From Candidatus Zhuqueibacterota bacterium (GTDB lineage: Bacteria; Zhuqueibacterota; Zhuqueibacteria; Residuimicrobiales; Oceaniaggregativiventaceae), in assembly GCA_014728085.1 (NCBI GenBank), contig WJMF01000144.1, forward strand, positions 1 to 32,607: 32,607 bases of DNA, written 5' to 3'. The position numbers and the translations under genes were made by a program. Below are positions 27,421 to 32,607 of this stretch, piece after piece. Position 1 is the first letter of the stretch, and every line of letters starts with the position of its first letter. The notes under the pieces were generated by a model, which did no database searches, was not told the DNA's origin, and saw only the letters and a list, made by a program, of their open reading frames with translations.

Positions 27421-28473
27421 TACAATATACAAAAATTTATCTTTGAGCGGTTGCACCGAGCCAATGAGTATGGCCGGCACCCGGGCGGTTTGCAATGCAG
27501 CTTTGATATCATTTTGACGTTCAGGGGGTACGGAAATCAGCAGTCCTCCGGAAGTTTGCGGGTCGTTGAGGATAAATTTTTGATCCTCATTCAGATGGGA
27601 GGCATAGGAGACACTGGGTTCGGTATAGAGTCTGTTCGCTTTGGTGCCGCCGGGGATGAATTTTTTTGCTGTGGTTTCCATGGCATAGTCCAGAATGGGG
27701 ACCCGGTTATATTCTATTTCCAGCGAAACCTTGCTGCCTTTGGCCATTTCCATGGCATGGCCCAACAATCCAAAACCCGTAATATCGGTACAGGCATTGG
27801 CCTCAACCGCAATTGCGACTTCAGACGCACGTCGATTTAACACTGACATGATCTCCGACACATAGGTTTCCATATCCGCGGATCCTTTGCCTGCTTTCAG
27901 GCAGGTGGTGATGGTTCCGGTGCCAATGGGTTTGGTGAGGTACAAGAGGTCACCTGCTTTGGCATGGCTGTTGGTCAGGATCGAATGGGGATTAACAATA
28001 CCTGTAACAGCCATACCGTATTTCAACTCGTCATCGCTGATCGTGTGGCCGCCAATGACCGCCACACCCGCTTCCAGGGCCTTGTCTTGTCCGCCTCGAA
28101 GAATTTCTCCGAGTATTTCCATGGGAAAGATATCTCTGGGAAATCCCACGATGTTCAGGGCGGACAATGGTTTGCCACCCATGGCATAGACATCGCTCAG
28201 CGAATTCGCGGCTGAAATCTGTCCGTACATATAGGGATCATCGACGATGGGGGTGAAAATATCTACAGTCTGCACCAGTGCGATCTCATCGTTCAGCTTG
28301 ATCACACCGGCATCGTCGGCGGTATTGAATCCCACGAGAACGCGTGGGTCGTGTTGGGTTGGCAGCTTTTCCAAAGCTGCGGCCAGCTCATGCGGCGCAA
28401 TTTTGGATGCTCAGCCAGCGCACTTTACTGTTTCGGTCAGGCGTTTGTGTTTTTTCAGGTCTGGATTTAGCAT
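27418..28473 (-). CDS. selD: Selenide, water dikinase, a selenoprotein with in-frame UGA (Sec21)
   Basis: SelD makes selenophosphate from selenide and ATP, the selenium donor for selenocysteine synthesis. The uninterrupted frame starts only at 28374, but the family's conserved N-terminus lies upstream in the same frame, across a TGA at 28411-28413. Reading TGA as Sec gives LTETVKCAGUASKIAP from ATG 28473. U21 and K24 align with catalytic Cys17 and Lys20 of E. coli SelD. The full protein is 351 residues, normal for the family. ADDAGVIKL and SLSDVYAMGGKPL supply ATP and metal ligands. A candidate SECIS hairpin follows the UGA. The gene starts 9 bp after the asparaginase stop. It implies selA, selB and tRNA-Sec elsewhere in the genome. 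Confidence 0.93.
28377..28400 (-). promoter_or_regulatory. Candidate bacterial SECIS element in selD
   Basis: Counting from the base after the UGA, nucleotides +11 to +34 can fold with UUGCG pairing CGCAG, then CC with GG past a bulged C, then GC with GC past a bulged U, around an AUGA loop at +20. Bacterial SECIS elements sit within the coding region just downstream of the UGA, with the apical loop about 16-37 nt away, so position and shape fit. A second hairpin (CAGCUUU with AAAGCUG) lies immediately downstream. This is a hand fold only. Confidence 0.45.
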
Positions 28474-28482
28474 AGGATTTTG

Positions 28483-29496
28483 TTATATTTTGACTTGTTT
28501 ACCATTAATGTATTGCATTCCTTTGGAAGAGATTGCAGAGCAGATTGGTCCTTTGATGGGTTTGAACTGGGCACAGCCGATCTGTCCTTTTTTATTGATG
28601 GCGATATATTTGACATTAAAGTCTATATCGGTATTCACCTGGGCGATCCGTTTCAATGCGTATTCGCATGCTTGTTGGGGAGACATCCCGTCCCGCATTT
28701 TTTCTACGATGAGAAAAGAACCGCACGTCCGAATTACCTCTTCGCCTCGTCCGGTGGCACCGGCTGCACCGACAGTATTGTCGAGATAGAGTCCGGCCCC
28801 GATGATCGGCGAGTCGCCGACGCGTCCGGGGATCTTGTATGCGAGTCCGGAAGTCGTGGTAATGCCAAAGACATTGCCCTGATCATCGATTCCGAGGACA
28901 TTGATGGTGCCGGTAATACGTTCGTTATTGCGGGACGTGTCGTGATCGGCCGGAAGCCAGTCATCGCGTTCACTGAGCGTCTCTTTCCATCTCAGCCATT
29001 CGATGCGTGACTTTTCGGTCAGGAGGTTTTCTTTTTTGAATCCATGAGCCCGGGCAAACCGGTAGGCATCTTTACCGACGAGCATGATATGGTCTGTTCG
29101 TTCCATGACGAGTCGGGCGACAGAGCTGGCATGGACGATATTTTCCAGTGCAGCCACAGATCCGCAACGATGGCCCGGCCCTTTCATGATCGAGGCATCG
29201 AGGGTCACTTTACCTTCTTCATTTGGCAGGCCCCCGTATCCGACAGAATTATCGTCGGGATCTTGTTCGACGACATTGGCACCGGTTTCGACAGCATCGA
29301 GCATATTTTGCGAGGTCAGCCATTTTTGCCATGCGGGTTGCAGGACCCGTTCGCCCCATTTACGACCGCGGCTGCAGATCATGACAGGGAGGAGAACCCG
29401 GACCTGTTGTTCTGCTCGGGACTTGTTTGCCCCCAGTGACAGGGCACTCAGCGTAAGGCTTTTTTTAACAAAGGTTCGTCTGTCAAAAGATTTCAT
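28483..29496 (-). CDS. Exported N4-(beta-N-acetylglucosaminyl)-L-asparaginase-like Ntn hydrolase
   Basis: This 337-residue enzyme of the glycosylasparaginase (type 2 asparaginase) family is made as a precursor that self-cleaves before a Thr nucleophile. The likely site is Thr197 in GTINVLGID. Downstream IPGRVGDSPIIGAG and DNTVGAAGATGRGE match the substrate-binding segments of human aspartylglucosaminidase. The residue before the Thr is Gly where many members have Asp. The N-terminus (SFDRRTFVKKSLTLSALSLG) is a Tat-type signal, so it acts in the periplasm, probably on GlcNAc-Asn from glycoproteins. I chose ATG 29496 at the signal, not the longer frame from 29559 that lies in the promoter. selD follows 9 bp later. 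Confidence 0.88.
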   Translation of the reverse strand: MKSFDRRTFVKKSLTLSALSLGANKSRAEQQVRVLLPVMICSRGRKWGERVLQPAWQKWLTSQNMLDAVETGANVVEQDPDDNSVGYGGLPNEEGKVTLDASIMKGPGHRCGSVAALENIVHASSVARLVMERTDHIMLVGKDAYRFARAHGFKKENLLTEKSRIEWLRWKETLSERDDWLPADHDTSRNNERITGTINVLGIDDQGNVFGITTTSGLAYKIPGRVGDSPIIGAGLYLDNTVGAAGATGRGEEVIRTCGSFLIVEKMRDGMSPQQACEYALKRIAQVNTDIDFNVKYIAINKKGQIGCAQFKPIKGPICSAISSKGMQYINGKQVKI

Positions 29497-29530
29497 TCTG
29501 GTCCTGTGGATTTTCTTGACATTGATCATA

Positions 29531-29559
29531 ATTATACTTAATTTTGCCATCAAAATCAA
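29531..29559 (-). promoter_or_regulatory. Sigma70-like promoter of the asparaginase-selD operon
   Basis: On the minus strand TTGATT (29554-29559) is followed after exactly 17 bp by a perfect TATAAT (29531-29536). It lies 35 bp before the chosen start codon at 29496, which also argues against the longer frame that would begin at 29559. Confidence 0.75.
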
Positions 29560-29611
29560 GCTCAGAACAGTGTTGAGGCAAAAAAGTTTGGGAGCTGCGT
29601 TTAAATTTTTC

Positions 29612-29640
29612 TTGACATTTTGTAAAAAATAAAGTATCTT
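29612..29640 (+). promoter_or_regulatory. Sigma70-like promoter for the small membrane protein and tRNA-Val
   Basis: A perfect TTGACA at 29612-29617 and TATCTT at 29635-29640 are spaced by 17 bp. The start codon at 29651 is only 10 bp past the -10 box, so the leader would be very short or absent. The same transcript would run straight into tRNA-Val. Confidence 0.6.
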
Positions 29641-29650
29641 ATCTAGCTAT

Positions 29651-29899
29651 ATGGTTAAAGACAAAAAGAAAAAAAAGCGTACAGCAAAGCCATTAGGGCT
29701 GATAAAGGTAAATTACCTGGTCTTTGCGTTGGCAGTTGCGACGCTGATCATCGGTTATTACTTTTTGTCCCAAGGGCCAGCGGACAGCACGGCTTCCTTG
29801 ACAATTGCGCCGATCGTATTGGTGATTGGTTATTGTGTTTTGGTTCCTCTGGCGATTTTCTGGAGACCCAAAGCGCGGCAATCTGAAACGCAAGAATAG
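29651..29899 (+). CDS. Small two-helix membrane protein (DUF3098-like)
   Basis: This 82-residue protein has a Lys-rich cytosolic N-terminus (MVKDKKKKKRTAKP), a first helix (YLVFALAVATLIIGYYFLSQ), a short loop, a second helix (TIAPIVLVIGYCVLVPLAIF) and a charged tail. The layout, with LTIAPIVLVIGY before the second helix, resembles DUF3098 proteins of Bacteroidota, which are of unknown function. No ribosome binding site is evident and the promoter -10 box lies just upstream, so translation may be leaderless or nearly so. Its TAG stop is directly adjacent to the first base of tRNA-Val, a sign of co-transcription. Confidence 0.7.
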   Translation: MVKDKKKKKRTAKPLGLIKVNYLVFALAVATLIIGYYFLSQGPADSTASLTIAPIVLVIGYCVLVPLAIFWRPKARQSETQE

Positions 29900-29974
29900 G
29901 GGCTGTTAGCTCAGCTGGTTTAGAGCGCCTGCCTTACAAGCAGGAGGTCACTGGTTCGAATCCAGTACGGCCCA
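29900..29974 (+). tRNA. tRNA-Val(TAC)
   Basis: The sequence folds as a complete cloverleaf. The acceptor GGGCTGT pairs with ACGGCCC (one G-U), D arm GCTC/GAGC, anticodon stem CCTGC/GCAGG with loop CTTACAA giving anticodon TAC, and T arm ACTGG/CCAGT with TTCGAAT. The discriminator is A and no CCA is encoded (CTA follows). It reads GUA valine codons. The first base abuts the stop codon of the upstream small CDS. Confidence 0.95.
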
Positions 29975-29997
29975 CTAGGTGACAACGTTTTATATAC

Positions 29998-30033
29998 GGG
30001 GACATAGTGCGGATTGGTTAGCACATCCCGAAC
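29998..30033 (+). repeat. Truncated tRNA-Asp-like repeat, copy 1
   Basis: About 28 bases resemble the acceptor-to-D-arm half of the intact tRNA-Asp downstream (GGGGACATAGTGC...TTGGTTAGCAC). The sequence then turns into ATCCCGAAC instead of the anticodon stem. There is no T arm or 3' acceptor strand, so this is not a functional tRNA. It starts 57 bp before copy 2. Confidence 0.8.
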
Positions 30034-30054
30034 GATAAGTTTTGAATTATATAC

Positions 30055-30089
30055 GGGGACATAGTGCAGTTGGTTAGCACATCCCGAAC
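30055..30089 (+). repeat. Truncated tRNA-Asp-like repeat, copy 2
   Basis: This is nearly identical to copy 1, including the ATCCCGAAC ending and the following ATAA(A)GTTTGA spacer. It starts 56 bp before the intact tRNA-Asp, so the three tRNA-like 5' halves form a regular 56-57 bp tandem array. Confidence 0.8.
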
Positions 30090-30110
30090 TATAAAGTTTG
30101 ATACAGATAC

Positions 30111-30184
30111 GGGGTCGTAGTGCAGTTGGTTAGCACACCGGCCTGTCAAGCCGGAGGTCGCGGGTTCAAGTCCCGTCGGCCCCG
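30111..30184 (+). tRNA. tRNA-Asp(GTC)
   Basis: This is a complete cloverleaf. Acceptor GGGGTCG pairs with CGGCCCC, D arm GTGC/GCAC, anticodon stem CCGGC/GCCGG with loop CTGTCAA giving GTC, and T arm GCGGG/CCCGT with TTCAAGT. The discriminator is G and CCA is not encoded. It is the third unit of the 56-57 bp array and the only intact one. Confidence 0.96.
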
Positions 30185-30190
30185 CCCATA

Positions 30191-30224
30191 AAGGGGAGCT
30201 GATAACAATCAGCTCCCCTTTTTT
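30191..30224 (+). terminator. Rho-independent terminator of the tRNA unit
   Basis: A perfect 13-bp stem (AAGGGGAGCTGAT with ATCAGCTCCCCTT) closes an AACA loop and runs into TTTT. It starts 6 bp after tRNA-Asp and should end the tRNA-Val/tRNA-Asp transcript. Confidence 0.92.
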
Positions 30225-30225
30225 A

Positions 30226-30336
30226 GTTGTATTTTGTGAGGAATATGCTACCCGTGCAGACGCATGTAAACGCGAAACAGAGTTAAAGCGCAAAAAGAAC
30301 AAATCAGAGATTATCAAATTGCTCAACGGGGCATAG
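30226..30336 (+). pseudogene. C-terminal remnant of a GIY-YIG-type nuclease
   Basis: In one frame the DNA reads VVFCEEYATRADACKRE, then TELKRKKNKSEIIKLLNGA and a stop. This matches the C-terminal part of small UPF0213-type GIY-YIG endonucleases, where an E-E-(Y/F)-x-T-R-x-(D/E)-A segment precedes K-R-E-x-E-L-K-x-K-K. The GIY and YIG motifs are missing, since upstream lies the tRNA terminator, so only about 37 codons remain. The stop TAG at 30334-30336 lies inside the following tRNA-like sequence. The family call is by pattern recognition and needs a profile search. Confidence 0.6.
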
Positions 30337-30403
30337 TGCATTAGGTTATCACATCCCGAGCGTGTCTTTTCGGGAAGATCGCGGACCAGTCCCGTCGGCT
30401 CCG
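30328..30403 (+). pseudogene. Degenerate tRNA-Asp-like sequence
   Basis: This is a 76-nt relative of tRNA-Asp. It keeps the 5' end GGGGCATAGTGC, the GGTTA D loop, part of the T arm (GCGG...CAGTCCCGT) and the acceptor 3' strand CGGCTCCG. The D stem has a mismatch, the T loop is shortened, and the anticodon arm is replaced by TCCCGA-10 nt-TCGGGA. It shares CACATCCCGA with truncated copies 1 and 2, but not with the intact tRNA-Asp. It is unlikely to be a working tRNA. Confidence 0.75.
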
Positions 30404-30647
30404 TCATCAGTAGGGGGAATCCTTTTCCCAGGACTGCTGCCATGAGCTATTTTGTTACGCCCCTCCGGGGTTTGGGCTGTGCATGGTGAGCGGGATCTGG
30501 GTGTCATACATAGGCTGTCATGCTGTAAGCATCTTTGTCGGTAGCGCTCGATCTCTGGAGTCGAACATTTTGTCCGGCGATTTCTGTTCGTCATTGGTAT
30601 CCTTTAACTCACTGCTCTTTCTGATTCAGGACCGCTCCGGCTCTGTC
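30404..30647. other. Non-coding stretch after the tRNA-like sequence
   Basis: The frames here are short and have no family signature, codon bias or ribosome binding site that I trust. A small hairpin (CCCCTCCGGGG) lies near 30461-30471. The stretch may be remnant mobile DNA, given its neighbours. Confidence 0.45.
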
Positions 30648-30745
30648 CCCGCACCTATCGCTAGGGTCTTTAATCTTTTAATTGGGTTTGGCAGAGTTTT
30701 TCATTTTTGAGAATACTGCAGGTTCGGTCGGCGATAGATGCGGGG
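30648..30745. repeat. Inverted-repeat module A (98 bp)
   Basis: CCCGCACCTATCGCT at 30648-30662 is mirrored by GGCGATAGATGCGGGG at 30730-30745 (two mismatches), with a 67-base interior that ends CGGTC. It is the first of two modules with the same termini and the same interior length. Confidence 0.75.
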
Positions 30746-30775
30746 CCAGGATCCTGCGCGGGCTCGGCACGCTTT

Positions 30776-30872
30776 CCCGCACCTATCGCTCATCGTACCG
30801 GTAATCCTGGTGATTTGTTGTTTCACGTATTTTGAACGGTAAATTATGGGGCCGGTCAGCGATAGGTGCGGG
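30776..30872. repeat. Inverted-repeat module B (97 bp)
   Basis: CCCGCACCTATCGCT at 30776-30790 and its exact reverse complement AGCGATAGGTGCGGG at 30858-30872 flank a 67-base interior. That interior also ends CGGTC, but is otherwise diverged from module A. The termini would give a long hairpin in RNA or a MITE/REP-like element in DNA. Confidence 0.8.
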
Positions 30873-30954
30873 ACGATCGCGCCTCGCTGAATTTAGGAAA
30901 GAGCTCTACAGTCGGTCAATTAAATTGAGGTTAGACGTTTCTTGCTCTGTCTTT

Positions 30955-30991
30955 TACGTTCCCACGTTTCCACGTTTTACGTTTCCACGTC
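30955..30991. repeat. Degenerate ACGTTTCC direct repeats
   Basis: Four ACGTT(T/C)CC-type units follow one another (TACGTTCCC, ACGTTTCC, ACGTTTTA, CGTTTCCACGT). They may mark the outer boundary of the IS110 element or be older junk DNA; the window does not show which. Confidence 0.45.
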
Positions 30992-31035
30992 TCGTATGTT
31001 AATTTTATATGGTCAAATAATCAAAGTCATAAAAA

Positions 31036-31200
31036 GTTCTTTGGATTGTCCAAAAAAGTCATATCCTGATAGATGAGGAGGATCGCGTCTTGTGGCTTCG
31101 AGCCCGTCACAAAGTTTCTCCCTTCTGTCAGGGTAAAATCGGAGAGTAACTTAGCACGTTGATGCTGTATTTTACGAGATTGATGTTCCTGACTTTTATT
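31036..31200 (+). ncRNA. Candidate IS110 bridge RNA / structured leader
   Basis: IS110-group elements encode a structured bridge RNA in the non-coding end before the recombinase gene. Here the ~200 bp before the transposase is non-coding and has successive hairpins: TTTGGA/TCCAAA (31040-31054), TTGTG/CACAA with inner GGC/GCC (31090-31112), TCTCC/GGAGA (31117-31145) or the alternative CCCT/AGGG, and AGCA/TGCT near 31153-31166. Position and shape fit, but boundaries and guide loops cannot be assigned without the right end of the element. Confidence 0.4.
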
Positions 31201-31221
31201 TAAAATCTAAAGAGGTGTTTT

Positions 31222-32607
31222 ATGGCTAACTATTATCTAGGTTCCGATGTTAGCAAAGGCTATGCTGATTTTGTTCTGATCAACCAAAAAAAGAAAATCA
31301 TCGAAAGTAATTTTCAGCTTGATGATACCCGTGTTGGTCATCAACGGTTAGAACAGTTTCTGGTCGAGTTCTTTGAAAACAACCCGAAAGCAACCATATT
31401 TGCCGCATTTGAAAGTACTGGCGGATATGAAAACAACTGGATTCAAACAATGCACAAAATTGGCCTTAACCTACCGGTGAATGTGGCCAGGTTGAATCCT
31501 ACCGGAGTCTACCATGACAAACAAGCTAGTTTGAAACGCAACAGTACTGATCCATTGAGCGCTCTTGCTATTGCAAAATATCAGATTAATCATGCAGATG
31601 TGATCAGGTATAATGAACAAGATCCATTCAAAAGTATGAAAAAATACTATGTAACCTATCGGTCATTTTTTAAGACAAGAACGAAAATGCTCAATCAATT
31701 GGAATCTTTCTTTTATACTGCACATCCAGAGTTAGTCAAATATCGTAAAGATAAAACACCCCTTTGGCTTTTACGATTAGTGAGCCAATATCCGGTTGCG
31801 GATGATTTGGCAAATGCGAAAATCCAAGATCTTGTAAAAATTCCATTTATCACCAACGAACGTGCTGAAGAAATAATTTTAGCTGCTCAACAAAGTGTCG
31901 CTTCAGCTGTGGACTATCCAACACGATTAGCCATGAAAGAATTAGTAGACCATGTTCTTAATCTTGAAAAATCTATAAAAAACCTGGAAAAACAGGCCAA
32001 AAATTTTGTCAATGTACCAGAAATAGACCTTCTTTGCTCCATTGAGTCAATCGGTATTATGTCAGCAATCGGTCTTTTTATCGAAACAGGGGGCAATATT
32101 GACAATTTTCTTAATGCTAAAAAGCTTTCTGCCTACTGGGGGCTACCTCCTCGTCTCAAAGAAAGCGGCGATGGTAGCCTGGTGCCCAAAATGTCAAAAG
32201 AGGGTCGCGTCATGCCAAGGGCTATTCTCTTTATGGTAGTTCTGAATAACATTCAGCGCGATGGCCATATTGCAGAGATATATAAAAGAGAACTGCAAAA
32301 AGGCAAATGCAAAATGTCCGCCATTGGTGTGTGCATGAATAAAATGTCCCGTATTATATATGGAGTTTTAAAGAACAGAACTCCTTACAACCCTGATATT
32401 GATCGTCACTATCAGCATCGTGCAAAACCCAAAACAGAGTCAGCAAAACCTAAAAATGATCATCGAAGATTTCAAAAGGCAGATCCCGACGCACCCATCT
32501 CAAGAAAACAAATCAAAAAAAGAAAGGAGCGGAAACAGTCTCAAAGCGAACAAGTCGCTGTATCCGAGATCAAGTCCCCGCCCCTTGTGGCGTTAACTAA
32601 AATATCG
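31222..32607 (+). CDS. IS110-family transposase (bridge-RNA-type recombinase), partial, runs off the window
   Basis: The frame is open from ATG 31222 (GAGG 6 bp upstream) for 462 codons to the last base, so the 3' end is missing. The N-terminal RuvC-like DEDD domain has D9 in GSDVSKG, E64 in AAFESTGGYE and D110 in NSTDPLSALAIA. The fourth acidic position (113) is Ser. A coiled middle follows, then the IS116/IS110/IS902 C-terminal domain with SIESIGIMSAIGLF at 273-286, Ser315 in KESGDG (the candidate Ser nucleophile), and MSKEGRVMPRAILF. After about residue 405 comes a long Lys/Gln-rich tail. Most family members have 320-420 residues, so this one is long. Confidence 0.92.
   Translation, partial: MANYYLGSDVSKGYADFVLINQKKKIIESNFQLDDTRVGHQRLEQFLVEFFENNPKATIFAAFESTGGYENNWIQTMHKIGLNLPVNVARLNPTGVYHDKQASLKRNSTDPLSALAIAKYQINHADVIRYNEQDPFKSMKKYYVTYRSFFKTRTKMLNQLESFFYTAHPELVKYRKDKTPLWLLRLVSQYPVADDLANAKIQDLVKIPFITNERAEEIILAAQQSVASAVDYPTRLAMKELVDHVLNLEKSIKNLEKQAKNFVNVPEIDLLCSIESIGIMSAIGLFIETGGNIDNFLNAKKLSAYWGLPPRLKESGDGSLVPKMSKEGRVMPRAILFMVVLNNIQRDGHIAEIYKRELQKGKCKMSAIGVCMNKMSRIIYGVLKNRTPYNPDIDRHYQHRAKPKTESAKPKNDHRRFQKADPDAPISRKQIKKRKERKQSQSEQVAVSEIKSPPLVALTKIS
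31222..32607 (+). mobile_element. IS110-family insertion sequence, truncated at the window end
   Basis: The transposase defines the element. The left end must lie between the inverted-repeat modules (ending 30872) and the start codon, probably within the leader at about 30995-31221, but IS110 elements usually lack clear terminal inverted repeats, so no boundary can be drawn. The right end is outside the window. The neighbouring tRNA-like debris, nuclease remnant and repeats mark this as an insertion hotspot. Confidence 0.8.

Noticed and set aside
28411-28413. TGA read as a true stop, making selD a truncated gene or pseudogene starting at TTG 28374
   Set aside because: Sequence on both sides of the TGA matches the conserved SelD N-terminus in one frame, and the TGA sits at the catalytic Cys/Sec position. 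A real stop would not fall there by chance with the motif intact.
28480-29010. 176-codon plus-strand frame opposite the asparaginase gene
   Set aside because: The minus strand has all glycosylasparaginase motifs, a Tat signal and a promoter; this frame has none.
30018-30443. Minus-strand 141-codon frame containing PTGLEPATSGLTGRCANQL
   Set aside because: This peptide is the antisense of the tRNA-Asp gene and its half copies, a well-known source of spurious protein predictions. It has no ribosome binding site.
30349-30594. 81-codon minus-strand frame across the degenerate tRNA-like sequence
   Set aside because: It is Arg/Ser/Thr-rich without any recognised domain and overlaps the tRNA-like pseudogene. 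I could not support it.
30483-30710. 75-codon plus-strand frame in the region before the inverted-repeat modules
   Set aside because: It has no ribosome binding site and no family signature, its composition looks non-coding, and it extends into inverted-repeat module A.
1-32607. CRISPR array
   Set aside because: No regularly spaced identical repeats with unique spacers were found. The 56-57 bp units near 30000 are tRNA-like, only three in number, and their intervals are similar to each other, not unique.

Overview
The window looks like a chromosomal segment of a Gram-negative, free-living heterotroph. It encodes outer-membrane barrels and a porin-like protein, Tat-exported oxidoreductases, a sulfatase, a DUF1080 protein, a betaine importer and two MFS transporters. 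Base composition is roughly balanced, most genes have clear AGGAG-type ribosome binding sites, and intergenic regions are moderately long. The mixture (OpcA with Zwf, a selenocysteine SelD, DUF6588-like and DUF3098-like proteins, planctomycete/FCB-style sulfatase and Gfo/Idh/MocA genes) suggests an uncultured FCB-type or neighbouring candidate phylum. This placement is inference with low confidence; no rRNA or ribosomal protein gene is present to settle it.

Layout. 1-2833: a dRS3-like palindrome, then a UroD-family protein and an MFS organic-anion transporter. 2975-7242: a tight zwf-opcA-pgl-cysK block, covering the oxidative pentose phosphate branch (NADPH supply) and cysteine synthesis. 7324-7974: an AT-rich minus-strand module (a small ORF plus a frameshifted DUF2335 membrane protein) lying between cysK and its partner cysE (8174-9127). 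9140-11157: a ZIP metal transporter and a PAP2-type membrane phosphatase/transferase. 11643-17113: an exported redox and catabolic cluster of FAD oxidoreductase, NapH-like polyferredoxin, sulfatase and Gfo/Idh/MocA oxidoreductase. 17227-18384: an MFS transporter on the minus strand. 18847-23093: an outer-membrane porin-like gene followed by an OpuA/ProVWX-type betaine ABC importer, closed by a strong terminator. 23169-25293 (minus): a Tat-exported Gfo/Idh/MocA enzyme with a DUF1080 protein, a likely 3-keto-glycoside pair. 25612-27118 (minus): a secreted protein of unknown function and a DUF6588-like outer-membrane barrel. 27418-29496 (minus): an exported glycosylasparaginase-like Ntn hydrolase and selD, behind a good sigma70-like promoter.

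The right end is the unusual part. A small two-helix membrane protein gene abuts tRNA-Val(TAC). Two truncated tRNA-Asp-like repeats precede an intact tRNA-Asp(GTC). After its terminator comes the last ~37 codons of a GIY-YIG-type nuclease, whose stop codon lies inside a degenerate tRNA-Asp-like sequence. Two ~97-bp inverted-repeat modules follow, and then an IS110-family element whose transposase is open to the window end. The non-coding leader before that transposase can fold into hairpins and is a candidate bridge RNA.

The best supported non-obvious results are the in-frame TGA (selenocysteine) in selD, which extends the gene 99 bp upstream of the uninterrupted reading frame; the truncated IS110 transposase with an altered DEDD motif; and the tRNA/GIY-YIG/repeat region between 29998 and 30872.
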